From the NCBI RefSeq assembly GCF_000337035.1, contig NZ_AOJL01000060.1, forward strand, positions 286,287 through 350,286: DNA of 64,000 nucleotides, given 5' to 3'. The notes beneath the pieces were generated by a model. The model searched no databases. It saw only the letters and a list, made by a program, of their open reading frames with translations, and was not told the origin of the DNA. This DNA comes from Halorubrum coriense DSM 10284. GTDB lineage: Archaea; Halobacteriota; Halobacteria; Halobacteriales; Haloferacaceae. This document shows, one piece after another, positions 25,343 through 33,510 of this stretch (within the stretch, counting starts at the first letter, position 1; every line of letters begins with the position of its first letter). Made by a program: the position numbers and the translations under genes.

Positions 25343-27102
25343 TGCCCGTCGTCGACGTCGATCCGGCGGAGCTCCGCGAGCTCACCGGACACGAGGAGAA
25401 AGGGGACGCGGAGCTGAAGGCGGACCTGTTCGGGCTCGGCTTGGAGTTCGAGGGCGAGACCGACGACGGGATGTACCAGTTCGAGTTCGCGCCCGACCGG
25501 CTCGACCGGCTCTCCGTCGAGGGGGTCGCCCGCTCGCTGCGCTACCACTACGGCGACGCGCGCGGCGTCTACGTGCCGAACACGAACGACCCCGAGTGGA
25601 CCGTCGAGGTCGACGAGTCGGTGCCCGACGAGCGCCCGTACGTCACGGGGGCCGTGGTCCGCGGCCTCGACCTCGACGAGGCGGCGCTGGAGTCGCTGAT
25701 CCAGCTCCAAGAGAAGCTCCACGCGACGATGGGGCGCGGCCGCGCGAAGGGTGCCATCGGCATCCACGACCTCGCGATGGTGAAGGGCGCGCCGCTCCAG
25801 GAGGGCGCGGAGCCGACGATCACGTACCGCGGCGTCGACCCCGAGGGCGACACGTTCGTGCCGCTGGACGCGAACGACGAGCTGAGCCCGGCCGAGGTCT
25901 TGGACGAGCACGCCACGGGCGAGACGTACGCCGACCTCGTCGCGGACCTCGACCGCTACCCCGCGATCTACGACGAGCTCGGCCTGTTCTCGTTCCCGCC
26001 GGTGATCAACGGGAAGCGCACCGAGGTGACCACCGGCTCCCGGGAGCTCCTCGTCGAGCTCACCGGCACCGACCAGTGGACCATCGACCGGATGTGTAAC
26101 ATCATCTGTTACGCCCTGTCGGCCCGCGGCGCGACGATCGAGGAGATCGAAGTGAACTACGCGGACGGCGCGACGCACCCGAGCGAGTACGGCGCGGAGC
26201 TCGTCCGGCCGAACCTCGACGTCGACGAGAAGGCGGTGTCGCACGACCGGATCGAGACGCTGCTCGGCGTCGACTTCGAGCCGGAGGAGGTCGTCGACTG
26301 CTTCGAGCGCGCGGGGCTCGACGCCTCCTACACCCTCGGCGAGGACGTGCGCTACGAGGTGGAGATCCCGCCGTATCGCGTCGACGTGCTCCACCCGCTC
26401 GACCTCGTCGACGACGTGGGGCGCGCGTACGGCTTCGACAACTTGGAGCCGCGCTACCCCGACGTCGGCACCGTCGGCGGGCGGCACGAGCGCTCGCGGC
26501 TGGAGGACGCGGTCCGCACGAGCCTCGTCGGACTCGGCTTCGAGGACCTCCTCAACTTCCACATGACGAGCGGGACCGAGAACTTCGACCGGATGCGCGT
26601 GGAGCCGGGGACCGGCGGCGCCGCGGTCGACGGGGCGGGCGTCTTCGGCGGCGGCGACCCGGTACGGATCACGGAGCCGTACAGCGAGGAGTACACCCAG
26701 CTTCGCACGTGGGCGCTCCCGTCGCTCGTGATGTTGCTGGAGCGGAACACGCACAACGCCTACCCGCAGGACGTCGCCGAGGTGGGCTTCGTCGCCGAGC
26801 GCGACGACGCGGCGGACACGAACGTCGCCGAGTCGCGGCGCGTCGCCGGCGCGGTCGCGCGGCGAGACGCCTCCTACGAGGCCGCGAAGGGGCGACTCCA
26901 AGCGCTCTGTGCCGACTTCGACGCCGAGTTAGAGACCCCGCGGACCGAACACCCGACGTTCATCGAGGGGCGCGCCGCCGACGTCGTGATCGACGGCGCG
27001 CGCGTCGGCGTGATCGGCGAACTCCACCCGGCGGTGCTCGTCGAGCACGACCTCGAGGTGCCGGTCGCCGCCTTCGAGTTCGACCTCGACGCGCTGCGGT
27101 GA
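25342..27102 (+). CDS. pheT: Phenylalanyl-tRNA synthetase beta subunit
   Basis: A 586-residue subunit of the archaeal short PheT type, lacking the bacterial N-terminal tRNA-binding (EMAP) extension. B3/B4-type editing and B5 segments are visible: the B3/B4 block near GAIGIHDLAMVKGAPLQ, and the B5 region around VSHDRIETLLGVDFEPEEV. The catalytic-like core ends with FIEGRAADVVIDGARVGVIG and HPAVL. The start is the ATG overlapping the pheS stop by one base. Confidence 0.97.
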   Translation: MPVVDVDPAELRELTGHEEKGDAELKADLFGLGLEFEGETDDGMYQFEFAPDRLDRLSVEGVARSLRYHYGDARGVYVPNTNDPEWTVEVDESVPDERPYVTGAVVRGLDLDEAALESLIQLQEKLHATMGRGRAKGAIGIHDLAMVKGAPLQEGAEPTITYRGVDPEGDTFVPLDANDELSPAEVLDEHATGETYADLVADLDRYPAIYDELGLFSFPPVINGKRTEVTTGSRELLVELTGTDQWTIDRMCNIICYALSARGATIEEIEVNYADGATHPSEYGAELVRPNLDVDEKAVSHDRIETLLGVDFEPEEVVDCFERAGLDASYTLGEDVRYEVEIPPYRVDVLHPLDLVDDVGRAYGFDNLEPRYPDVGTVGGRHERSRLEDAVRTSLVGLGFEDLLNFHMTSGTENFDRMRVEPGTGGAAVDGAGVFGGGDPVRITEPYSEEYTQLRTWALPSLVMLLERNTHNAYPQDVAEVGFVAERDDAADTNVAESRRVAGAVARRDASYEAAKGRLQALCADFDAELETPRTEHPTFIEGRAADVVIDGARVGVIGELHPAVLVEHDLEVPVAAFEFDLDALR

Positions 27103-27198
27103 GCGGCGGGCGGACGGCGGCGTCGGGTCTCGTCCGGCGGAATTTCCGTTTCGTCGGTTCCATAACGAATTATCACAGATACGAGCGAGAACAGAAGA

Positions 27199-27207
27199 CA
27201 TATAATC
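27199..27207 (+). promoter_or_regulatory. TATA box of the 51-residue zinc-finger gene
   Basis: ACATATAAT lies 22-30 nt before the ATG at 27229, in a local AT-rich stretch (27160-27215) that is otherwise unusual between high-GC genes. It supports transcription of the small gene on its own, apart from pheST. Confidence 0.6.
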
Positions 27208-27228
27208 TCCTTGGGGTTCTGGGCTGGC

Positions 27229-27384
27229 ATGAACTGCGAGAGATGCGGCATCGACGCCACGCTCACGCACCGGGACGTCGACGGGTTCGCGTACTACCTC
27301 TGTGAGGCCTGTCTCATCGGGTGGGACGCGGTGCGCTCCCCGTCGGTCGACGCGGGCGACGGGACGCGGTCGGCGGCGCAGTAG
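27229..27384 (+). CDS. 51-residue zinc-finger miniprotein
   Basis: A very small protein, MNCERCGIDATLTHRDVDGF at its N terminus, with a second pair in YYLCEACLIGWD. The two CxxC knuckles spaced by about 20 residues should hold one zinc. The tail is short and polar. Haloarchaea carry many such small zinc proteins, some needed for growth or biofilm, but no role can be given here. A TATA box 22-30 nt upstream and good codon use support it. It follows pheT by 126 bp with a separate promoter. Confidence 0.75.
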   Translation: MNCERCGIDATLTHRDVDGFAYYLCEACLIGWDAVRSPSVDAGDGTRSAAQ

Positions 27385-27473
27385 ACGCGCGACGACGCGT
27401 CACCGATCCCCTCCCGCGTCGGCCGACGCGGCGTCGCGACCGACCGGTCGTCTCGCCGCCGAGCTCGCCGCGG

Positions 27474-28217
27474 TCACCCGTCGAACTCGGGCATTCGACC
27501 GCCGTCGACGGCAATGTTCTCGCCGCTGATGTAGTCGGCCGCGTCGCTCAGGAAGAACCGAAGCGGGGCGGCCACGTCCTCGAACGCCGCCGCACGCCCC
27601 CGCGGGAAGTCCTCGACGCCCGCCTCCGTGTTCGAGACGGCGAACGGGGAGACGGCGTTGACCGTGATCCCGTCGTCTCGGGTGTCCGCCGCGAGCATGC
27701 GCGTGAACATGAGCACGCCCGTCTTCGCGACGAAGTACGGGAAGTTCACCGGGTGGGCGTGCATCCGGTCGCTGTCGGCGAACCCGATGTTGACGATCCG
27801 CCCCCACCCCTGTTCGCGCATCGCCGGGACGGCGCGCCGGGAGCACAGCACGGTCCCGTAGAACGTCGTCTCCACCACGTTCCGCCACGACTCCCACTCT
27901 ATCTCGCTCCAGTGACGGGCGTCGAAGTCGCCGACGTTGTTGACGAGGGCGTCCACCGGGCCGAGCTCCGACTCGACCGTTTCGAACAGCTCGTCGACGG
28001 ACTCCGGGTCGGTGACGTCCCCTTGGGCGGTGATCGCGACGCCGCCGGCGTCGCGGACCTCCTCTGCCGTCGCGGTCGCCGCCGCCTCGCTCTCGTTGTA
28101 GTGGACGACGACGTCCGCACCGCAGTCGGCGATCGACAGGAGCAGCTCTCGTCCGACCCGCCTCGCGCTGCCCGTCACGAGGACCGTTCGTCCGCGCAGA
28201 TCCGGGGATAGTTCCAT
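27474..28217 (-). CDS. SDR oxidoreductase of pteridine-reductase-like type
   Basis: A 247-residue short-chain dehydrogenase. The cofactor motif is TGSARRVG, the TGx3RxG form typical of PTR1-like enzymes rather than the usual TGx3GxG; NNVG and the YFVAK (YxxxK) catalytic pair are present. The usual catalytic Ser before the Tyr is not in place (NIGFADSDR), again as in PTR1, where other residues act. It probably reduces a pterin or similar substrate with NADPH. The start is the ATG at 28217; longer upstream frame (to 28406) reads into the divergent promoter region. Confidence 0.88.
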   Translation of the reverse strand: MELSPDLRGRTVLVTGSARRVGRELLLSIADCGADVVVHYNESEAAATATAEEVRDAGGVAITAQGDVTDPESVDELFETVESELGPVDALVNNVGDFDARHWSEIEWESWRNVVETTFYGTVLCSRRAVPAMREQGWGRIVNIGFADSDRMHAHPVNFPYFVAKTGVLMFTRMLAADTRDDGITVNAVSPFAVSNTEAGVEDFPRGRAAAFEDVAAPLRFFLSDAADYISGENIAVDGGRMPEFDG

Positions 28218-28426
28218 GAAAAACGTGTGTGGCGGAAGCCACGTAAGCGTTCGTGGCGCGTACACCACGCCGACGGTCGCCGTCGATCGGTTCGAACGCG
28301 GGAGTACATCCGATCGCGCCGAGGCGGACGCCCGCCGGGCATCCCGGAGCCGGTCCGGGCTCCCACCGGGTTCGGAGTTCGTCGGTCGACCCAACATCCT
28401 TGCCAATAGGGCCCGTACCGACCGGT

Positions 28427-29311
28427 ATGCGGATTCTCATCGTCGGGGCGACCGGGTTCGTCGGCACGCGGCTCACGGAGGCGCTACACGCGGCCGGCCA
28501 CGACGTCGTCGCGTTCTCTCGGAGCGCGAGTCGGTCGACGTTCCCGGACGGCGTCGAAGTGTTCGAAGGCGACCTCGGCGACCCGATGTCGGTGGCGGGC
28601 CTCTGCGAGGACGTCGACGCCGCGTACTACCTGATCCACTCGCTGACGGCGAAGAACTTCGCCGAACTGGACCGGACGTACGCCCGTCGGTTCCGAAAGC
28701 TGGCGTCGGCGGCCGGCGTCGACAGGGTGGTGTATCTCAGCGGCATCAGCGGCGACGAGCGGAATCTCTCGCCCCACCTCGCGTCGCGCCGCGAGGTCGA
28801 GTCCGTGCTCGAAGCGGGCGACTTCGACCTGACCGTGCTCCGCGCGGCGATCATCATCGGTGCCGGGAGCGCGAGCTTCCGCATCGTCGACGACCTGACC
28901 GATCGGCTGCCGGTGATGACCGTTCCGAAGTGGGTCCGAACGCCGTGCCAGCCGATCGGCATCGCGGACGCGGTCGCCTACCTCGTCGGCGTGCTCGACG
29001 CCGACGAGACCCGCGGCGGCATCTACGACATCGGTGCGCCGACCGTGTGGTCGTACGAGTCGCTGCTGAAGCTGACCGCCGAGCGCAAGGGAAAGCGCGT
29101 CCTCATCGTGCCGGTTCCGGTGATGTCACCGGCGCTGTCCTCGCACTGGCTCCGGCTGACGACTGACGTCCAGTACGCCATCGCCCGACCGCTGGTCGAG
29201 AGCATGCGGAACCCCGTCACCGTCGACGCGGACCGAGACCTCCAGTCGGTCGTACCGATCGAGCAGACCTCTGTTGAGACGGCGGTCCGAGACGCGCTCG
29301 CGGACGGGTAG
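28427..29311 (+). CDS. NAD(P)-binding atypical SDR protein
   Basis: A 294-residue Rossmann-fold protein. It opens MRILIVGATGFVGTRLTEAL, the GxxGxxG nucleotide motif of extended/atypical SDRs related to NmrA and complex I NDUFA9. The Tyr/Lys catalytic pair is not obvious (VVYLSGISGDERNLS), so it may be a binding or regulatory protein or use a variant mechanism. The start at 28427 gives the glycine motif right at the N terminus as usual. It is divergent from the SDR gene; the 209 bp between them hold both promoters. Confidence 0.85.
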   Translation: MRILIVGATGFVGTRLTEALHAAGHDVVAFSRSASRSTFPDGVEVFEGDLGDPMSVAGLCEDVDAAYYLIHSLTAKNFAELDRTYARRFRKLASAAGVDRVVYLSGISGDERNLSPHLASRREVESVLEAGDFDLTVLRAAIIIGAGSASFRIVDDLTDRLPVMTVPKWVRTPCQPIGIADAVAYLVGVLDADETRGGIYDIGAPTVWSYESLLKLTAERKGKRVLIVPVPVMSPALSSHWLRLTTDVQYAIARPLVESMRNPVTVDADRDLQSVVPIEQTSVETAVRDALADG

Positions 29312-29376
29312 CTCGACCGGCTGCCCCCGCGGCGCACCGCCGCCTGAGACGCCGGGATCGGGGGCGAGACGCCGGC

Positions 29377-29802
29377 TCAGGGCTGCTCGTTGGGGAAGAC
29401 CATCACCGGGACGTCCGCCTCGCGAATGAGCCGATTCCCGGGGTCGCCCGCCAGCGTCCGCTCCCACGCGTCGATGTCTCGCGGCGTGAAGGCGACGAGC
29501 GTCGCCTCGGTCATCTCGACCGCGTCGATCAGCGCCTCCGCGACCTCGCGCGCCGCGAGCGTCACCCACTCGAACTGGAGGTCGCGGCGATAGAGGATGT
29601 CCGAGAACGTCTCATATGTCGCACCGGCGAACTGGTCTCGACCGGTCTCGATCGTCGTCTCGGCGTCCGTCCCACGCGTGACGTGCGTCACGATGAGCGT
29701 GGTCCCCGCGTCGAGGTGCGGCCGAACCGCGCGCGCCGTCGCCTCCGCGTCTTCGGGGTCCGCTATCGGGACGAGGATGCGTTCGAAGAGCTCGTCGTTC
29801 AC
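29377..29802 (-). CDS. Universal stress protein (UspA family)
   Basis: A 141-residue single Usp domain. It starts VNDELFERILVPIADPEDAE and ends RLIREADVPVMVFPNEQP. The central GxxGxxxGS ATP-binding loop is altered to LAGDPGNRLIR, so nucleotide binding may be weak. The GTG at 29802 is chosen because GTATAAAT lies at 29825-29832 (about 24-30 nt upstream), inside the longer open frame that reaches 29850. Role: likely stress response, not further defined. Confidence 0.87.
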   Translation of the reverse strand: MNDELFERILVPIADPEDAEATARAVRPHLDAGTTLIVTHVTRGTDAETTIETGRDQFAGATYETFSDILYRRDLQFEWVTLAAREVAEALIDAVEMTEATLVAFTPRDIDAWERTLAGDPGNRLIREADVPVMVFPNEQP

Positions 29803-29824
29803 AACGGAACTGTCGGCCAGACAA

Positions 29825-29832
29825 GTATAAAT
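29825..29832 (-). promoter_or_regulatory. TATA box of the Usp gene
   Basis: ATTTATAC on the minus strand, 23-30 nt upstream of the GTG at 29802. It lies within the longer frame and so argues against a start at 29850. Confidence 0.6.
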
Positions 29833-29896
29833 CGTGCGGGCCGTTCCCAAGATACGGCAGTCCGCGCGCGGCGGCCGTCGACGGCTCGGGTCGAGC

Positions 29897-30367
29897 TCAG
29901 TTGACGTCGACGATCTCGACGTCGAACGTCAGCGTTTCGCCGGCGAGGCGGGGGTTGAAATCCACGCGGACGACGTCCTCGTCGACGTGCGTGACCTCTC
30001 CTTGACTCCCGTTCTGGGCCTCGAGATACGAGCCCTCCTCCGGCGTCTGGCCGCCGAGCATCTCCTCCAACTCCGCTGTTTCGAACTCCTGAACGTGCTC
30101 GTCGCTCGGTTCGCCGTAGGCCTTCTCGGGCGGGATCGTCAGCGTCTCGGTCTCCCCCGCTTCGAGGCCGATCAGTCCCTCTTCCATCCCCTCGATGACC
30201 TGCTCGGCGCCGATCTCGACCGTCAACGGCGCGTACTCTCTGTCGGGTTGCGCCTCGGCGAGGCCCGTCTCCTCGGCGACGGACTCCCGAGAGGTGTCGA
30301 AGACCGTGTCGTCGTCGAGTCGGCCCGTGTACTCCAGCGTCACAGCGTCGCCAGTAGCTATCGGCAT
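29897..30367 (-). CDS. FKBP-type peptidyl-prolyl isomerase (SlyD-like)
   Basis: A 156-residue cytoplasmic proline isomerase/chaperone. The FKBP part is split as in SlyD: YTGRLDDDTVFDTS at the start, EVIGAEQ-type VEIGAEQVIEGMEEGLIGL, then the IF (insert-in-flap) domain from about 75 to 130, and the return strand VRVDFNPRLAGETLTFDVEI. It catalyses Xaa-Pro isomerisation and helps folding. Length agrees with archaeal long-type FKBP. No His-rich metal tail as in bacterial SlyD. Confidence 0.94.
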   Translation of the reverse strand: MPIATGDAVTLEYTGRLDDDTVFDTSRESVAEETGLAEAQPDREYAPLTVEIGAEQVIEGMEEGLIGLEAGETETLTIPPEKAYGEPSDEHVQEFETAELEEMLGGQTPEEGSYLEAQNGSQGEVTHVDEDVVRVDFNPRLAGETLTFDVEIVDVN

Positions 30368-30489
30368 ACCGTCTCGAACGGTGCCGCACGGATAGTCTAT
30401 GCCATTGCGAGACGGGAGTCGGCGGCGGCCGCGGCGCGTCGGCGTTCGCGCCGACGGTCAGCCGGACGGCGACGGCGGGAACTCCGCCG

Positions 30490-32214
30490 TCACTGCGACC
30501 CGAGCGAGTTCCGGAGCGCGCGCTGCGCCCGGTACAGCGTGTACGCGACGGAGAGGCCGACGAGGACCACCGCCGCACCGACGGCGGCGAGCACCGGACC
30601 GGACGCCGGCTCCATCAGTTCGTCGTCCGCGCCGCAGTTCCCGCAGCCGTCGTCGCCGCAGTTCCCGCAGCCCGGCGCGTCCGTCGATGTGTCGTCCGTC
30701 GGCTCGTCGTCAGTCGAGGCGACCGTCGAACCGTCTCGGTCGACCGCGGCGGCCTCGCTCTCGCCGGGTGCGTCGAGCGTCTCGTCCACTTCGGGAGAGG
30801 CACCGACCGAACCCGTCTCGCCCCGCGTTTCGTCCGCGGTGTCCGCAGTGTCCACGGTGTCCGCGGTGTCCGCAGTGGCGACCGGCCCGGCGGTCACCTC
30901 GACCGAGTCGGCGGCCTCGTCGACCGCGCCGTCGGACTCGTCGAACAGGTGCGGCGCGTGCGAGCGGAGCGCCTCCAGCCCCGCCTCGATCTCCTCGCGG
31001 TCCTCGTGGCCGACGGCGAACTCGGACAGCGCCGCGACCATCTCGCGCGCCCGTTCGGACCGGTCCGTCTCGACGTAGCTCCGGGCCGCGTCGAACATGG
31101 CTCGGCCGAGCCAGTGTGCGAAGACCGGGTTCTCGTACCGCCGTTCGAGTTCTTCGAGGCGTTCGAGCTTCGTCTCGCCCGCTTCGATGTCGCCGTCGAA
31201 GAACGAGGTCCGCGCGGAGAAGAACGTCGCCACCGCCGCCCACGTCGCGCTCGACGGCGTCGAGAGCCGCTCGTGGTGCGCGACCGTCTCGCCGGCCCAG
31301 TGTTCGACCCGACCGACGTCGGCCGCCTCGAAGCCGGCGCGCGCGGCGTTCGCCGTCGCGACCGGGAGCCAGCGGGTTATCGGCTCCTCTTGGGCCGGGT
31401 ACCGGTCGGCGAGGGCTTCGATCCGACCGATCCGGTCCTCGATCGCTTCCACGTCGGTGCGCTTGGCGTCGGCGTTCGTCCGTCCGGCGAGGACGCCGGC
31501 GAGGCCCGCGGCGACGTCGCCGTCCGGGTGGGTGCGGAACAGCTCCTCCGCGCGAGCGACGCGGTCGTCGCCGGCCGAGGGTCCGGGAGAGCGGTCGCCG
31601 GTGTCGGTCGCGTCGTCACCTCCCAGCGGGACGTCGGCGGCCTCCTCGCCCTCGCCGCCGCGTTCCCCGCCGAGGTACAGTTCCGCGTGGGCGTACGCCC
31701 GCAACAGCGCGGCGGCGACGTCCGGCTCGGAGTGGGCGTCGTACACCGTTTCGAGGCGGTCCAAGAGGGGTTCGATCCGGCCGCGACGGTCCCCCTTCCC
31801 GTTCGCGTGGATCGTCTCGGCGGTCGCCCGGGCCAGCGGCGCCGCGATCGCCGGCTCGGGGCGGCGGTCGTACAGCGCTTCGATCCGGTCTCGGTACGCC
31901 TCGATGCGGCCGGGGTCGATCGCGGTCTCGTAGAGGTCGTCGCGGCCCCGCACGCTCGTCGCGTTCGCGAGGGCGTTGGCGAGGTGGACCGCGACGTCGT
32001 CGGCCTCGTCGCGGCGGCGGAGCCGGTCCAACCGCTCGATCGTCTCGGCCTCGGCGTCGAACGCGCCGCGCCCGCCGTAGGCGTCGGCGAGCGCGACCAA
32101 GGCGTCGATCAATCGCGCGTGGTCGTCCGCGCTCCGCTCGGCCGGGTCCGTCGCGTCGATCGCCTCGACGCATCGTTCGAGTTCGTCGACCGATCGAGTG
32201 TCGCTAGCTACCAT
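30490..32214 (-). CDS. Helical-repeat membrane protein with CGNCG motifs
   Basis: A 574-residue protein not assigned to a family. Residues 1-about 410 consist of degenerate helical repeats of some 40-50 residues (patterns like RIEALYDRRPEPAIAAPLAR, then LETVYDAHSEPDVAAALLR), an alpha-solenoid similar to TPR. A Ser/Thr/Asp-rich linker follows (about 430-510). Then comes a doubled Cys motif GCGNCGDDGCGNCG, a single transmembrane helix (about 535-557) and a short basic tail. The solenoid would thus sit on one side of the membrane with the Cys cluster at the surface. Function unknown. Confidence 0.8.
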   Translation of the reverse strand: MVASDTRSVDELERCVEAIDATDPAERSADDHARLIDALVALADAYGGRGAFDAEAETIERLDRLRRRDEADDVAVHLANALANATSVRGRDDLYETAIDPGRIEAYRDRIEALYDRRPEPAIAAPLARATAETIHANGKGDRRGRIEPLLDRLETVYDAHSEPDVAAALLRAYAHAELYLGGERGGEGEEAADVPLGGDDATDTGDRSPGPSAGDDRVARAEELFRTHPDGDVAAGLAGVLAGRTNADAKRTDVEAIEDRIGRIEALADRYPAQEEPITRWLPVATANAARAGFEAADVGRVEHWAGETVAHHERLSTPSSATWAAVATFFSARTSFFDGDIEAGETKLERLEELERRYENPVFAHWLGRAMFDAARSYVETDRSERAREMVAALSEFAVGHEDREEIEAGLEALRSHAPHLFDESDGAVDEAADSVEVTAGPVATADTADTVDTADTADETRGETGSVGASPEVDETLDAPGESEAAAVDRDGSTVASTDDEPTDDTSTDAPGCGNCGDDGCGNCGADDELMEPASGPVLAAVGAAVVLVGLSVAYTLYRAQRALRNSLGSQ

Positions 32215-32271
32215 GTGTGTTGGATCGTGGTTGGCGCGTCCCGACGTAAACGCTCGCTTTCGGGCGCGGCG

Positions 32272-33435
32272 TCAGGCGACGTTTCCTTCGTCGAGCGCCT
32301 CGCCGCGTTCGAACCGGGCCCGCGAAAGGGACGCGCCGATCAGGTCCGTCTCGCCGCCGCCGACGAGGTCGGCGACGACTTGCCCGGAAGCGGGGGCGTG
32401 TTGGAACCCGTGCCCGGAGAACCCGGCCGCGGTCACGAGGCCCGGGACGCTCTCCTCGACGATCGGGTGGTGGTCGGGCGTGACCGCGTACAGCCCGGCC
32501 CAGCCCCGTTTCACCCGCGTGTCGGGACCGAAGTACGCCGCGTACTCGGCGGCGCTTTCGACGGCGCGCGCCGCCCACTCGATGTCCATCGACTCGTCGT
32601 ACGCGTCGGGGTCTCGGTCGGGGTCGGCCCCGTCGAAGTACCCGCCGACGAGCGCGACGCCGTCCCGCTCGGGGCGGAAGTACGACCCCGTCTCGAGGTC
32701 GACCGTCAGCGGGACCGACTCGGGGACCGGCCGCGCCGGGCTCGTGACGGCGACTTGCCGCCGCCGAGGGGCGATCGGGAGGTCGACCCCCGCCATCGCT
32801 CCGATCTGCGCCGCCCACGCGCCCGCCGCGTTGACGACGCAGTCCGCGTCGTGCCGTTCGGATCCCGTCGCATCCCTTCCTCGGAGACTCACACCGACGA
32901 CGCGGTCGTCGTCGTGGTGGACCGCCGTGACGGTCGTCCGCGTCCGAATGTCGACGTCCAACTCGCGAGCGGCCTCCGCGTATCCCTGGACGGCGAGGTT
33001 CGGGTCGGCGAACCCGTCTTCGGGGTTGTACGTCGCCGCGACGAACGGCTCCGGGTCGAGCCCCGGACAGTAGTCGGTCGCCGCCGCGGGCGTGAGCAGT
33101 TCGCTCTCCGCGCCGAGGTCGCGCTGTACGTCGACGTTCTCGCGGAACCGCTCGGCGGTCGCTTCGCCGCGCGCGAGGAACAGGTAGCCGTTCTTTCGGA
33201 ACCCGATGTCGACGCCGAACCGTTCCTCGAAGGTGTCCCAGACGCGCTTGCTGGCGAGCGAGAGTTCGACGTTCACCCGCGAGGAGAACTGCGACCGGAT
33301 CCCGCCCGCCGAACGGCCCGTGCTCCCGCCTCCGAGCGAGCCCGCTTCGACGAGGGTCACGTCCGCGCCGCGGTCGGCCAGCGAGTGCGCGGCGGCGAGC
33401 CCGACGATCCCCCCGCCGATCACGAGTACGTCCAT
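32272..33435 (-). CDS. FAD-dependent oxidoreductase (DAO/glycine-oxidase type)
   Basis: A 387-residue flavoprotein of the D-amino-acid/sarcosine oxidase family. The FAD motif is VLVIGGGIVGLAAAHSLADR at residues 3-22, with the acidic ribose contact in VTLVEAG. VVNAAGAWAAQIG is the second FAD region and GFSGHGFQHAPASG lies near the C terminus. Relatives oxidise amines or imino acids. The divergent neighbour is an ornithine-cyclodeaminase-type gene, a pairing known from hydroxyproline and D-amino-acid pathways. The ATG at 33435 puts the glycine motif at the N terminus. Confidence 0.9.
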   Translation of the reverse strand: MDVLVIGGGIVGLAAAHSLADRGADVTLVEAGSLGGGSTGRSAGGIRSQFSSRVNVELSLASKRVWDTFEERFGVDIGFRKNGYLFLARGEATAERFRENVDVQRDLGAESELLTPAAATDYCPGLDPEPFVAATYNPEDGFADPNLAVQGYAEAARELDVDIRTRTTVTAVHHDDDRVVGVSLRGRDATGSERHDADCVVNAAGAWAAQIGAMAGVDLPIAPRRRQVAVTSPARPVPESVPLTVDLETGSYFRPERDGVALVGGYFDGADPDRDPDAYDESMDIEWAARAVESAAEYAAYFGPDTRVKRGWAGLYAVTPDHHPIVEESVPGLVTAAGFSGHGFQHAPASGQVVADLVGGGETDLIGASLSRARFERGEALDEGNVA

Positions 33436-33510
33436 ACCGCGCCCTCTCGCCCCGGCGGTAAAAGCCATGCCGCCGCTCAGCCTAAGTCGTCGGCGAGCGA
33501 CGCCCCGCAC

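Noticed and set aside
25336-26901. 521-codon minus-strand frame opposite pheT
   Set aside because: Antisense shadow of a well-supported synthetase gene.
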